Assembly (NCBI GenBank): GCA_003449515.1
Contig: DMHI01000115.1
Location: 1 to 20,911, forward strand
Origin: Lysobacteraceae bacterium
GTDB lineage: Bacteria; Pseudomonadota; Gammaproteobacteria; Xanthomonadales; Xanthomonadaceae
Reading direction: 5' to 3'
DNA: 20,911 nt
The stretch's first letter is position 1; every line of letters starts with the position of its first letter. Of the stretch, positions 6,101 to 14,052 are shown piece after piece. Under the pieces are notes generated by a model. The model was not told where the DNA came from. It did not search any database and was given only the letters and a program-made list of their open reading frames with translations. A program made the translations under genes and the position numbers.

Positions 6101-9100
6101 GTCCACGACGGCGCTGGGGGATCCGCCCGCCGGGACGCCGCGCCTCGGCCTGTCCGGGCGACTGGCGCGCGCGTTCCAGACCAACCCGCTGACACCGGTG
6201 CTGGCCTTGGCCGCGTTGCTGCTTGGCCTTGTCGCGGTGATGGTCACACCGCGCGAGGAGGAGCCGCAGATCGACGTGACGATGGCCAACGTCTTCGTGC
6301 CCTTCCCGGGCGCGGCAGCGGCGGATGTCGAGGCCCTGGTCGGGGTGCCGCTGCAGCAGGCACTTTCCGAAGTGGAAGGCGTGAAGCACGTCTATGCGGC
6401 CAGCCGCCCCGGACTCGCCATCGTCACCGTCGAGTTCAAGGTCGGCGTAGCGCGCAAGGATGCCCTCGTCCGCCTGCACAACCAGGTCTTCGCCAACGCC
6501 GATTTCGTGTCCCCGGGGCTGGGTGTCGGGCCGCCGCTGGTGCGGCCGATGGGCATCGACGACGTCCCGGTGATGGCGTTGACGCTGTGGACCGACGACC
6601 CCGCGCGCGGCGCGACCGAGCTTGGTGCCGTGGCGCGCACGCTCGAGGCCGAGTTGAAGCGCGTGCCCGGTACCCGCGATGTGTTCACCATCGGCGCACC
6701 GCAGCGTGCGGTGATCGTGGAGCTTGACGCCCACCGGCTGGCGTCGCACGGCCTGAGCGTTGCCGAACTGCGGCAGACGCTCGTGGCCGCCAACGTGGTG
6801 CTGCAGGCGGGCGAGCGCGTCGATGCCAGCGGCACGCAGGTGCCGGTGACGGCCGGCACCTTCCTCGCCAGCGCGGTCGATGTGGCCGACCTCGTTCTCG
6901 GCTTGCCGGGCGGCCAACCGCTGCGTCTCGCCGATGTCGCGACGATCCGCGACGCGGCCGATCATCCCTCGGCCTACGTGTGGCATGCAGCCGGTGCGGG
7001 TGCGGGCGATGCCGCTGCGACGCCCGTGGACTGGGCACCCGCGGTCACGCTGGCGATCGCGAAGAAGCCCGGCGCCAATGCCGCCGACATCACCCGCGCC
7101 GTGCGCGAGCGCCTGGCGATGCTCGAGGGCTCGCTGATTCCCGAGGGCGTACAGGTCGAGGTGACGCGCGACTACGGCCTCAGCGCCAACGAGAAAGCGC
7201 TCACGCTGATCAAGAAGCTGGTGTTCGCGACCATGGCGGTGGTGCTGCTGGTGCTGGTGGCACTCGGCTGGCGCGAGGCGATCGTGGTCGGTGCCGCGGT
7301 GATCCTCACCCTCGCGGTCACGCTGTTCGCCAGTTGGGCGATGGGCTTCACCATCAACCGCGTCTCGCTGTTCGCGCTGATCTTCTCGATCGGCATCCTT
7401 GTCGACGACGCCATCGTGGTGGTCGAGAACATCCACCGCCACATGACGCGCGGCGGAAAATCGCTGCGCGAGGCGCTGCCGGCGGCGGTCGACGAGATCG
7501 GCGGCCCGACCATCCTGGCGACATTCACCGTCATCGCGGCCCTGCTGCCGATGGCCTTCGTCACTGGCCTGATGGGTCCGTACATGCGGCCCATCCCGAT
7601 CAACGCCTCGGTCGGCATGCTGCTCTCGCTGCTGATCGCGCTGACGGTGACGCCGTGGCTGGCGGTGAAACTGCTGTCGCGCCATTACGCCCGCCTTGGT
7701 GACGGGTCCGGGCATGGTGAGGGCGGCGTCGCCGCACGGCTGCACGGCGTGTTCAATCGCCTGCTGCGGCCCTTCCTCGATCCGGCGCGCGGTGGCCCGC
7801 GGCGGCTGAAGCTGTTCGCCGGGGTTGGTGCCGCTGTCATCCTGTCGATGGGCCTGGTCGTCGTGCAGCTCGTGGTGCTGAAGATGCTGCCCTTCGACAA
7901 CAAATCGGAACTGCAGGTGGTGGTGGATCTGCCGGAAGGCACGCCGCTGGAGCGTACCAATGCGTTGCTGCTGGAGCTGGGTGCTGAACTCCGCGAGCAC
8001 CCCGAGGTGCTCGACCTGCAGGGCTACGCCGGCACCTCGGCACCGGTGAACTTCAACGGGCTGGTGCGCCAGTACGTCCTGCGCGCGGGGGCGAACCTTG
8101 GCGACCTGCAGGTGAATCTGGTCGACAAGAACGACCGCGACCTCGAGAGCCACGATCTCGCCCGCGCCTGGCGGCCGGCCTTGCAGGCGATCGCGGCGCG
8201 CTACGGTGCGGCGTTGAAGGTGGTCGAAGTGCCACCCGGCCCGCCCGTGCTGGCACCGCTGGTGGCCGAGGTGTACGGCCCCGACGCCGCGACGGTGCGT
8301 CGCATCGCCGAGGGCCTCGAAAGCCTCGCCCACGACACCGGAGGCCTTGTCGACATCGACAGCAGCCTCGAAGCCGAGGCCGGGCGCGAGACGCTGGTGG
8401 TGGACCGCGTGCGCGCCGCGCGGCTCGGCGTCAGCCAGCACGCCATCGCGGAAACGCTGGCACTGGCCGTTGGCGGCGTCGATGCCACCTACCTGCGCGA
8501 CGGTGCTGCCCGACAGGCCATTCCGGTGCGCCTGCGTCTGCCGGCGGGCGAGCAGGCGCGCATCGACGAACTGCTGGCGTTGACGGTGCGCTCCGGGAAT
8601 GGGCGACTGGTGCCGCTGGTGGAGCTCGTCGAGATCCGCCACGAGCCGTGGGAGCCCACGCGCTTGCAGAAAGACCTGCTGCCGGTCGTCTACGTGACGG
8701 CCGACGAGGCCAGCGCCATCGACTCGCCGCTGTACGGCATGTTCTCGCTGGTGGGTCGAGTCGATGAACTCGATGTCGGCGTGCCGGTCGAGCAACGCTT
8801 CTTCAGCGCGCCAGATGATCCGTTCGCCTTCACCATCAAGTGGGACGGCGAGTGGCAGGTGACGTGGCAGACCTTCCGCGACATGGGCCTCGCCTATGCC
8901 GCCGGCCTGCTGCTGATCTACCTGCTGATCGTCGCGCAGTTCCGCAGCTACCTCGTGCCACTGGTGATCATGGCGCCGATCCCGCTCACGGTGATCGGCG
9001 TTCTGCCCGGCCACGCGCTGCTGGGTGCGCAATTCACCGCCACCAGCATGATCGGCATGATCGCGCTGGCCGGGATCATCGTCCGCAATTCCATCCTGCT

Positions 9101-9374
9101 GGTGGACTTCATCAATCACGAGATCGCCAACGGCCGCAACCTCGCCGATGCCGTCGTCGAGGCCTGCGCGGTGCGCGCGCAGCCGATCGGCCTCACCGCG
9201 CTGGCGGCGATGGCCGGCGCGGTGTTCATCCTCGACGACCCGATCTTCAACGGCCTCGCCATCAGCCTGATCTTCGGCATCGCCGTATCGACCCTGCTGA
9301 CCCTGATAGTCATTCCGCTGCTCTACTACGCTTGGCTTTCGCGTCGTGGCATCGATGCCGCGAGCCGCCCCTGA
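6093..9374 (+). CDS. RND efflux permease, HAE (AcrB-like) family
   Basis: This 1093-residue proton-driven inner-membrane pump is slightly longer than AcrB (about 1050). TM1 is at about residues 33-52. The first periplasmic porter domain precedes a block of helices from about 372. TM4 carries the proton-relay pair Asp438-Asp439 in GILVDDAIVVVENIHRHMTRGGKS, the hallmark of the HAE group. TM5-6 contain GGPTILATFTVIAALLPMAFVTGLMGPYMRPIP. The second porter domain and helices with LVPLVIMAPIPLTVIGVLPGHALLG and ALAGIIVRNSILLVDFINHEI complete the fold. The ATG lies inside the 3' end of the adaptor gene (ATGACTGA, 6093-6100), so the two are translationally coupled. The substrate cannot be read from sequence. 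The basic motifs appear intact. Confidence 0.96.
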   Translation: MTESTTALGDPPAGTPRLGLSGRLARAFQTNPLTPVLALAALLLGLVAVMVTPREEEPQIDVTMANVFVPFPGAAAADVEALVGVPLQQALSEVEGVKHVYAASRPGLAIVTVEFKVGVARKDALVRLHNQVFANADFVSPGLGVGPPLVRPMGIDDVPVMALTLWTDDPARGATELGAVARTLEAELKRVPGTRDVFTIGAPQRAVIVELDAHRLASHGLSVAELRQTLVAANVVLQAGERVDASGTQVPVTAGTFLASAVDVADLVLGLPGGQPLRLADVATIRDAADHPSAYVWHAAGAGAGDAAATPVDWAPAVTLAIAKKPGANAADITRAVRERLAMLEGSLIPEGVQVEVTRDYGLSANEKALTLIKKLVFATMAVVLLVLVALGWREAIVVGAAVILTLAVTLFASWAMGFTINRVSLFALIFSIGILVDDAIVVVENIHRHMTRGGKSLREALPAAVDEIGGPTILATFTVIAALLPMAFVTGLMGPYMRPIPINASVGMLLSLLIALTVTPWLAVKLLSRHYARLGDGSGHGEGGVAARLHGVFNRLLRPFLDPARGGPRRLKLFAGVGAAVILSMGLVVVQLVVLKMLPFDNKSELQVVVDLPEGTPLERTNALLLELGAELREHPEVLDLQGYAGTSAPVNFNGLVRQYVLRAGANLGDLQVNLVDKNDRDLESHDLARAWRPALQAIAARYGAALKVVEVPPGPPVLAPLVAEVYGPDAATVRRIAEGLESLAHDTGGLVDIDSSLEAEAGRETLVVDRVRAARLGVSQHAIAETLALAVGGVDATYLRDGAARQAIPVRLRLPAGEQARIDELLALTVRSGNGRLVPLVELVEIRHEPWEPTRLQKDLLPVVYVTADEASAIDSPLYGMFSLVGRVDELDVGVPVEQRFFSAPDDPFAFTIKWDGEWQVTWQTFRDMGLAYAAGLLLIYLLIVAQFRSYLVPLVIMAPIPLTVIGVLPGHALLGAQFTATSMIGMIALAGIIVRNSILLVDFINHEIANGRNLADAVVEACAVRAQPIGLTALAAMAGAVFILDDPIFNGLAISLIFGIAVSTLLTLIVIPLLYYAWLSRRGIDAASRP

Positions 9375-9397
9375 TCACCCCACGCAAGGAAACCCGC

Positions 9398-9748
9398 ATG
9401 TCCGAATCCTTCCCCGATGTCATCGATGGCCTGAACGCCGCCATCGCCAACCTACGCAAGGGCGCACCCGGCCCGATGCAGGCCTTCAGCGGCCTCGCCC
9501 GCGAGGCGATGAAGCCCGCGGCGCTCGACCTCAAGACCAAGGAGCTGCTGGCCATCGCCATCGCCATCGCCACCCGCTGCGAAGGCTGCGTGGGCTTCCA
9601 CGTCAAGGCCGCGATCAAGGCCGGGGCGACGCGCGAGGAAGTGCTCGAAACCTGCTCACTGGCGATCTACATGGGTGCGGGACCGTCGATGATCTACGCG
9701 GCGGAGACGCTGCGCGCCTTCGACGAGATCGAGCCGACCCTGCGTTGA
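9398..9748 (+). CDS. AhpD-like / carboxymuconolactone decarboxylase-family CxxC protein
   Basis: This 116-residue protein carries the AhpD redox motif: Glu49, Cys61-Glu-Gly-Cys64 and His68 in KELLAIAIAIATRCEGCVGFHVKAA. The spacing E-x11-C-x2-C-x3-H is that of the AhpD alkylhydroperoxidase active site (Glu118, Cys130, Cys133, His137). Members act as disulfide reductants or peroxidases; decarboxylase-type members lack the CxxC. The start is ATG 9398 with AAGGA at 9386-9390, 7 nt upstream, and the gene lies 23 bp after the RND permease, so it is likely the third gene of that operon. A thiol enzyme behind a thiol-type repressor supports a redox or reactive-sulfur role (inference). Its 3' end overlaps the opposing serine hydrolase gene by 93 bp. 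Confidence 0.92.
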   Translation: MSESFPDVIDGLNAAIANLRKGAPGPMQAFSGLAREAMKPAALDLKTKELLAIAIAIATRCEGCVGFHVKAAIKAGATREEVLETCSLAIYMGAGPSMIYAAETLRAFDEIEPTLR

Positions 9749-10837
9749 TCGCGGCGGCTCCAGCAGCCGCGCGATCTCGGCCTGCAGCGCCTGTACCTCG
9801 GGCGCGAGGCGCAGGTTCGAGTCGCGCACCATGAACACGCCGGCCACGCCGGCCGTGCCATCCACCCAGCCCTGGAAGCCGAACGCGCCGGGGCTGGACT
9901 CGATCACCGGCAGCCCGGCGCGCGCCGTGGGCAGAATCCAGAAGCCGAAGCCATAGCCCCAGCCTGGATAGCGATCCACCGAGGGCGGCACATCGGTGCG
10001 CACGAGGCCGGCGGCGTGGTCGCGCTGCATGGCGCGGAGCGTGTCGGGCGCCAGATAGCGTTGCCCGGCATTCGGCCCGTCGACGATCAGGCCATCGGCC
10101 TGCCACATCGCCATCAAGCGGCGGTAGTCGCCGAGGGTGCTGCGCACACCGCCGCCGATGCGCGGATTCGGCACGCTGACCAGGCCGGGTGCCGTGCTGC
10201 CGAGGGCGTAGTCGGTGGCGACCAGACCGAGCGGCGCGGCCAGCTCGCGCGCGAACAGCGCATCCCAGGACAGGCCGGTGGCGCGCTCGGCCATGGCGCC
10301 GGCCACCTGCATCGACAGCCCACCGTAAGCGAAGGTGGTGCCCGGTGCCGCTGCCATCGGCCCGGCGAGGATCTGCGCCGCACAGGCCTGCAGCGTGGTC
10401 AGCGCGTTGGCGATGCAGCCCGACTCGTCGCCGGGCAGCCCGCTGGTGTGCGCGAACAACTGCGCCAGCGTGATGCCGTGCCTGTCGGCGGGCGCGGTGG
10501 GCCACCACTCGCCCACCGTGCTGGTCCAGCGCAGCGTGCCGCGTTCGACGAGGCGTGCCAGCACCAGCGCCGACACCCACTTGCTCGCCGATGCGATCGG
10601 GAGGCGTGTGGTGTCCGCGTAGCCGCCGTAGTGCGCCGTCAGCACATCGCGGCCGTTGTGCGACACCCACAGCGAGGCACCCTCGAGGCGGTGGCGCGCA
10701 ACCAGCGACTGCATCCGCGCGTCGATCGCGGCGAGGTCGGGCTTGCCGGTGCTGGATCGCGACAGTGCCTGCGCGGCGGCGTGCGCGGGAACGGCGAGCA
10801 GCAGGCTCAGGGCGATGGCGGTAAGGAATCGGCGCAT
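9656..10837 (-). CDS. Secreted serine hydrolase, class C beta-lactamase / esterase-like
   Basis: This 393-residue protein has a clear signal peptide (MRRFLTAIALSLLLAVPAHA). Its beta-lactamase-related (class C/DD-peptidase/EstB) domain has Ser83-Ala-Ser-Lys86 as the S-x-x-K nucleophile motif. Tyr171-Gly-Gly stands at the place of the usual Y-x-N, in TTFAYGGLSMQVAG. A late GFGFWILPT segment and FGFQGWVDGTAGVAGVFM form the third strand region. Such proteins are periplasmic or exported esterases or peptidases; true beta-lactam hydrolysis is not implied. The ATG at 10837 is set by the signal peptide; the frame stays open far upstream, but that part is not coding-like. The last 30 residues are antisense to the AhpD-like gene and look unlike the domain, so the tail may be a chance extension. 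It is divergent from the unknown gene at 10898. Confidence 0.9.
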   Translation of the reverse strand: MRRFLTAIALSLLLAVPAHAAAQALSRSSTGKPDLAAIDARMQSLVARHRLEGASLWVSHNGRDVLTAHYGGYADTTRLPIASASKWVSALVLARLVERGTLRWTSTVGEWWPTAPADRHGITLAQLFAHTSGLPGDESGCIANALTTLQACAAQILAGPMAAAPGTTFAYGGLSMQVAGAMAERATGLSWDALFARELAAPLGLVATDYALGSTAPGLVSVPNPRIGGGVRSTLGDYRRLMAMWQADGLIVDGPNAGQRYLAPDTLRAMQRDHAAGLVRTDVPPSVDRYPGWGYGFGFWILPTARAGLPVIESSPGAFGFQGWVDGTAGVAGVFMVRDSNLRLAPEVQALQAEIARLLEPPRSTQGRLDLVEGAQRLRRVDHRRSRTHVDRQ

Positions 10838-10897
10838 GGAGCGGAAAACGCGGCAGTGCGGGGCGAGGTTGACGCCGGAGTGTGGCAGGCTACCGGA

Positions 10898-11608
10898 ATG
10901 TATTCCGCCGACGCATCCACCCATGCACCGCTGATCGCTGCACTGCCCGGGGTGCTCTCGATCCGCTGGGCGTCCGAGTTCATCCTCGCCGACAATGGCG
11001 GGGTGTCCGGCTCGACGAGTCCGTGCATTGATGCAGGGGCGGTGCTGATGGTGCCGCTGTGCGGTACCGATCTGGGGCAACGCTCCGATTTCCTCGACGT
11101 CGAACAGCTCTGGCGATCCGCCGAGCAGCCCGGACGCTATCGGATCGTCAACTGCGCCTGTGGCGTTGCCAGCGATGCCGAAGTCGATGCGGGCATCGCA
11201 GTAAGCCACCCGGATCGCTCGACCATCCTCTGGGACATCGGCGTGCAGGGCATGCGCGGGATGTTTCCGCGACCGCCGCCATGGGGCGACCAGCCGGGCA
11301 TCATCCGGCTCGCGTTCGATCGTGACGAGTACGAGCGCCGCATCCGCGAGTTTGTGCGCGCCATGCAGGCACGCGCTGTGCAGCCGATACGCTGGGACGC
11401 GATCGGCCATCTGCACTGCGGCGGGGATCGCGCCATCGAAGCCGGCCGGGCGGAATATCCGCAGGTCGAGGCTCTGCCGGTCAGGGTGTGGCTGCCGAAT
11501 TTCAACGGCACGCAGCGCGAAGAACTGCTCGCCATGGATGCCGATGCGCCCTTTGTGCGCGGCCTGCCCGTGGAGGAGGCCGAGGATGGCTGGCCGCCGC
11601 TGGGCTGA
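10898..11608 (+). CDS. Conserved-looking hypothetical protein, 236 residues
   Basis: I do not recognise this protein. It starts at ATG 10898, 60 bp from the divergent serine hydrolase start; no strong Shine-Dalgarno is visible. It has no signal peptide or membrane helix and is probably a soluble cytoplasmic protein. It contains six cysteines, including NCACG at about residues 85-89 and GHLHCGG at about 169-175. An acidic/basic stretch (AFDRDEYERRIREFVRAMQARA) looks like an amphipathic helix. The composition and codon use match its neighbours, so I believe it is a real gene. The stop at 11606-11608 is followed in the same frame by a 40-codon ORF. No function is proposed. Confidence 0.72.
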   Translation: MYSADASTHAPLIAALPGVLSIRWASEFILADNGGVSGSTSPCIDAGAVLMVPLCGTDLGQRSDFLDVEQLWRSAEQPGRYRIVNCACGVASDAEVDAGIAVSHPDRSTILWDIGVQGMRGMFPRPPPWGDQPGIIRLAFDRDEYERRIREFVRAMQARAVQPIRWDAIGHLHCGGDRAIEAGRAEYPQVEALPVRVWLPNFNGTQREELLAMDADAPFVRGLPVEEAEDGWPPLG

Positions 11609-11638
11609 CACCGGCCACGGCGGGCGGGTTGGCGAACC

Positions 11639-11761
11639 ATGCAAATGCCGGCATCAGCCAAGCTGGCCTCCGTTTCCGCCCGCTTCCGCCTCGACGACCT
11701 TGAAGCCGGCGAGCCGCCGGTGGAGTTCGGTCTGCGCGAGTGGCACCAGCGTGCGGCCTGA
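11639..11761 (+). CDS. Possible 40-residue small protein
   Basis: ATG 11639 (or Met3 at 11645) to TGA 11761 encodes 40 residues with a mixed basic and acidic helix-like second half (RFRLDDLEAGEPPVEFGLREWHQRAA). It is in the same frame as the preceding gene, 30 bp after its stop, and ends 30 bp before the flavoprotein start. There is no convincing ribosome site. It could be a real small protein, a remnant of the C-terminus of the preceding gene, or chance. The sense of the 183-bp gap is otherwise unexplained. Confidence 0.3.
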   Translation: MQMPASAKLASVSARFRLDDLEAGEPPVEFGLREWHQRAA

Positions 11762-11791
11762 GCGCGAGCGGGGAATGGCCGCGAGCGAGCG

Positions 11792-13060
11792 ATGAGCGCG
11801 CCGCGAACGAAAGCGGATCGCGTCGATGTGGTTGTCATCGGCGGCGGTGCGGCCGGGCTGATGACAGCCTTGACGGCCGGCCGTCGCGGCCGCCGTGTGC
11901 GCGTGATCGAGCACGCCAACCGCTGCGGCAAGAAGATCCTGATGTCGGGCGGCGGGCGCTGCAACTTCACGAATACGGGCACCACGCCGGCGAACTTCCT
12001 GTCCGCCAACCCGCATTTCTGCAAGTCGGCCCTCGCGCGCTACACGCCGGCACAGTTCATCGCGATGGTCGAGCGCCACGGCATCGCCTATCACGAGAAG
12101 GAGTTCGGCCAGCTGTTCTGCGACGACAGCAGCAAGCAGATCGTGGCGATGCTGCTGGCCGAGTGCGAGGCGGCGGGCGTCGATGTGCGCACCGCGTGTT
12201 CCGTCGAATCGGTCGCGGCAATCGTGCCGCTCGCCCCCGCTGCGCGCGACGAAGCGGATGGCGCGGACGATTCCCGATCGGTGCACAACGACGCGATGCG
12301 CTTTCGCATCATCAGCGCGCAGGGCGTGGTCGACTGCGGATCGCTGGTGGTCGCCACCGGCGGGCTGTCGATCCCGAGCATGGGCGCCACCGGCTTCGGC
12401 TACACGCTGGCCAAGCAGTTCGGCCACGCGCTGCTGCCCACCCGCGCCGGGCTGGTGCCGCTCACGCAGACCGGCAAGCCGGCCGAGCAGATGGCCGGGC
12501 TTGCGGGCGTGGCGCTGCCGGTGACGGCGCGCAGCGGCAAAATCAGCTTCAGCAACGCGATGCTGATCACCCATCGCGGCATCAGCGGCCCGGCCATCCT
12601 GCAGATCTCGAACTACTGGCAGCCCGGCGACGCGCTCGAGATCGACCTGCTGCCCGGCCTGGATGCGCTCGAAACGCTCACCGCGCTGCGCACCGCGCGG
12701 CCCGACGCGCAGTTGCGCACGGTGCTTGCCGAGCTGCTGCCCAAGCGCCTCGCCGAGCGCCTGTGCGAGACGGTGTTCGAGAGCCGGCCGATGCGCCAGT
12801 ACGATCCCACGCCGCTGCGGCGGATCGCCGGAACACTCGCGCGCTTCCCGCTGGTGTGCAGCGGCACCGAGGGCTACCGCACGGCCGAAGTCACACTGGG
12901 CGGTGTCGATACAAGTGAGGTGTCGTCGAGCACGATGGAAAGCCGCCGCGTGCCGGGGCTGTACTTCGTCGGCGAAGTGCTCGATGTCGCCGGCTGGCTC
13001 GGCGGCTACAACTTCCAGTGGGCCTGGGCGTCGGGGCATGCGGCGGGGCAGAGCGTCTGA
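11792..13060 (+). CDS. FAD-dependent oxidoreductase, HI0933/YhiN family
   Basis: This 422-residue flavoprotein has an N-terminal Rossmann dinucleotide site VVVIGGGAAGLMTA (residues 13-26). The family signature CGKKILMSGGGRCNFTN (about 45-61) follows. Near the C-terminus it has GLYFVGEVLDVAGWLGGYNFQWAWASGHAAG, which closes the FAD site. This is the HI0933/YhiN (BaiN-like) group; its cellular substrate is not established in most bacteria. BaiN itself acts on bile-acid intermediates in gut clostridia, which should not be assumed here. Length is typical (about 390-420). A short Ala/Asp-rich insertion lies around residues 148-168. The gene is followed immediately by a 10-bp tandem repeat. Confidence 0.94.
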   Translation: MSAPRTKADRVDVVVIGGGAAGLMTALTAGRRGRRVRVIEHANRCGKKILMSGGGRCNFTNTGTTPANFLSANPHFCKSALARYTPAQFIAMVERHGIAYHEKEFGQLFCDDSSKQIVAMLLAECEAAGVDVRTACSVESVAAIVPLAPAARDEADGADDSRSVHNDAMRFRIISAQGVVDCGSLVVATGGLSIPSMGATGFGYTLAKQFGHALLPTRAGLVPLTQTGKPAEQMAGLAGVALPVTARSGKISFSNAMLITHRGISGPAILQISNYWQPGDALEIDLLPGLDALETLTALRTARPDAQLRTVLAELLPKRLAERLCETVFESRPMRQYDPTPLRRIAGTLARFPLVCSGTEGYRTAEVTLGGVDTSEVSSSTMESRRVPGLYFVGEVLDVAGWLGGYNFQWAWASGHAAGQSV

Positions 13061-13120
13061 CGTCGCGCCGCTTCGCGCCGTTCCGCGCCGTTCCGCGCCG
13101 TTCCGCACTGCTCTGCGCCA
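13061..13120 (+). repeat. Degenerate 10-bp tandem repeat, six units
   Basis: It begins right after the flavoprotein stop codon. The units read CGTCGCGCCG, CTTCGCGCCG, TTCCGCGCCG (twice, identical), TTCCGCACTG and CTCTGCGCCA. The core CCGCGCCG is shared with the array at 18111-18150. It fills most of the gap before tatD. Its role is unknown; slippage-prone simple repeat DNA is the plain explanation. Confidence 0.75.
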
Positions 13121-13159
13121 ACCCTTGGCCGCTCGACGCGCTGACGCCCCGCCGCGAAA

Positions 13160-13990
13160 ATGGGCGGAATGAATCCCTGCCGCACCACTTTCCCGCACCC
13201 GCTCGTCGACATCGGCGCCAACCTGACGCACGAGAGCTTCGGCCACGACCTCGACGCCGTGCTCGAACGCGCGCGTGAGGCCAGCGTCCACCAGCTCGTC
13301 GTCACCGGCGCCTCGCGCGAGGGCTCGCGCCACGCGCTGGAGCTCGCCCGCGCGCATCCGGGCCGGCTGTTCGCCACCGCCGGTGTGCATCCGCATCACG
13401 CCATCGAAGTGACCGACGAGGCCGTTGCCGAGCTGCGCGAGCTGCTCACCCATCCGCAGGTGGTCGCGGTGGGCGAATGCGGCCTCGACTATTTCCGCGA
13501 TTTCGCCCCGCGCCACGCCCAGCAGCGTGCTTTCGAGCGCCAATTGGAGCTCGCCGCGGAATGCGGCAAGCCGCTGTTCCTGCACCAGCGCGACGCCCAC
13601 GACGACTTCCTCGCCATCCTCAAGCCGTACTTGTCGCGCTGCGGCCCGGCGGTGGTGCACTGCTTCACTGGCGACGAGCGCGCGCTGATGGCATCGCTCG
13701 ACGCCGGCTGTTTCATCGGCATCACCGGCTGGCTCTGCGACGAGCGCCGCGGCCAGCACCTGCGCGAGCTGGTGAAGCGCATCCCGGCCGACCGCCTGAT
13801 GGTCGAAACCGACAGCCCCTACCTGCTGCCGCGCACGCTCAAACCCACGCCGAAAGACCGTCGGAATGAACCGGCCTTTCTGCCGCACATCGTCGAGGAA
13901 CTCGCCCGCGACCGCGGTGAGGACGTGGCGGTGACGGCGGCGAGCACCACCGCCACCGCGCGAGCGTTCTTTCGACTCCCGAAAGATTGA
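13160..13990 (+). CDS. tatD: TatD family metal-dependent DNase
   Basis: This TIM-barrel metallo-hydrolase is related to E. coli TatD, a 3'-5' exonuclease acting on single-stranded DNA and RNA in repair. It has 276 residues from ATG 13160; an alternative ATG at 13169 gives 273. It shows the TatD-type N-terminus VDIGANLTH (the H-x-H of other family members is replaced, as in true TatD). It also has TAGVHPH (74-79), the metal ligand Glu106 in GECGLDYFRDF, His142 in LHQRDAH, His167 in VVHCFTG, GITGWLCDERRG, and Asp218 in VETDSPYLLPR. These motifs agree with E. coli TatD rather than YcfH. It appears complete. The gap before it holds a decamer repeat. Confidence 0.95.
   Translation: MGGMNPCRTTFPHPLVDIGANLTHESFGHDLDAVLERAREASVHQLVVTGASREGSRHALELARAHPGRLFATAGVHPHHAIEVTDEAVAELRELLTHPQVVAVGECGLDYFRDFAPRHAQQRAFERQLELAAECGKPLFLHQRDAHDDFLAILKPYLSRCGPAVVHCFTGDERALMASLDAGCFIGITGWLCDERRGQHLRELVKRIPADRLMVETDSPYLLPRTLKPTPKDRRNEPAFLPHIVEELARDRGEDVAVTAASTTATARAFFRLPKD
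13968..13986 (+). terminator. Hairpin across the tatD stop region, possible terminator
   Basis: TCTTTCG-actcc-CGAAAGA forms a perfect 7-bp stem with a 5-base loop just before and against the tatD stop (13988-13990). What follows is AT-rich, but there is no run of T, so it is at best an atypical terminator. Confidence 0.35.
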
Positions 13991-13996
13991 ACGATC

Positions 13997-14046
13997 TTAA
14001 TACGATTTATCTGCTAAGGATAAAGTCGCAAACGTTGAGATAGACT
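13997..14046 (+). promoter_or_regulatory. AT-rich promoter region of the AAA ATPase gene
   Basis: The 62-bp gap is strikingly AT-rich for this window. TTAATA (13997-14002), an 18-bp spacer and TAAAGT (14021-14026) make one promoter candidate. A second -10 candidate, TAGACT (14041-14046), ends 6 nt before the ATG at 14053. As no Shine-Dalgarno is present, this second box would give a leaderless or nearly leaderless mRNA. Both candidates have four of six consensus matches. Confidence 0.4.
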
Positions 14047-14052
14047 CGGCGC

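Noticed and set aside
6036..9119. A 1027-codon open frame on the minus strand opposite the RND permease
   Set aside because: Its translation is rich in His, Arg, Gln and Asp with no domain, and it is the mirror of GC-rich codons of a clearly conserved pump. It is a shadow frame.
9656..10837. Beta-lactam resistance gene
   Set aside because: SxxK and a catalytic Tyr are present, but the Y-x-N is YGG and the family includes many esterases and peptidases. Sequence alone does not support lactamase activity.
11792..13060. Bile-acid BaiN dehydrogenase
   Set aside because: The family name is often copied from BaiN, but this organism type and context give no support for bile-acid metabolism; kept as HI0933/YhiN family only.
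13061..13120. Possible CRISPR-like array
   Set aside because: Units are only 10 bp and directly adjacent, with no spacers and no cas genes.
11654..13888. A 744-codon minus-strand frame opposite the flavoprotein and tatD
   Set aside because: It spans two conserved plus-strand genes and the decamer repeat and shows no domain. It is a shadow frame.
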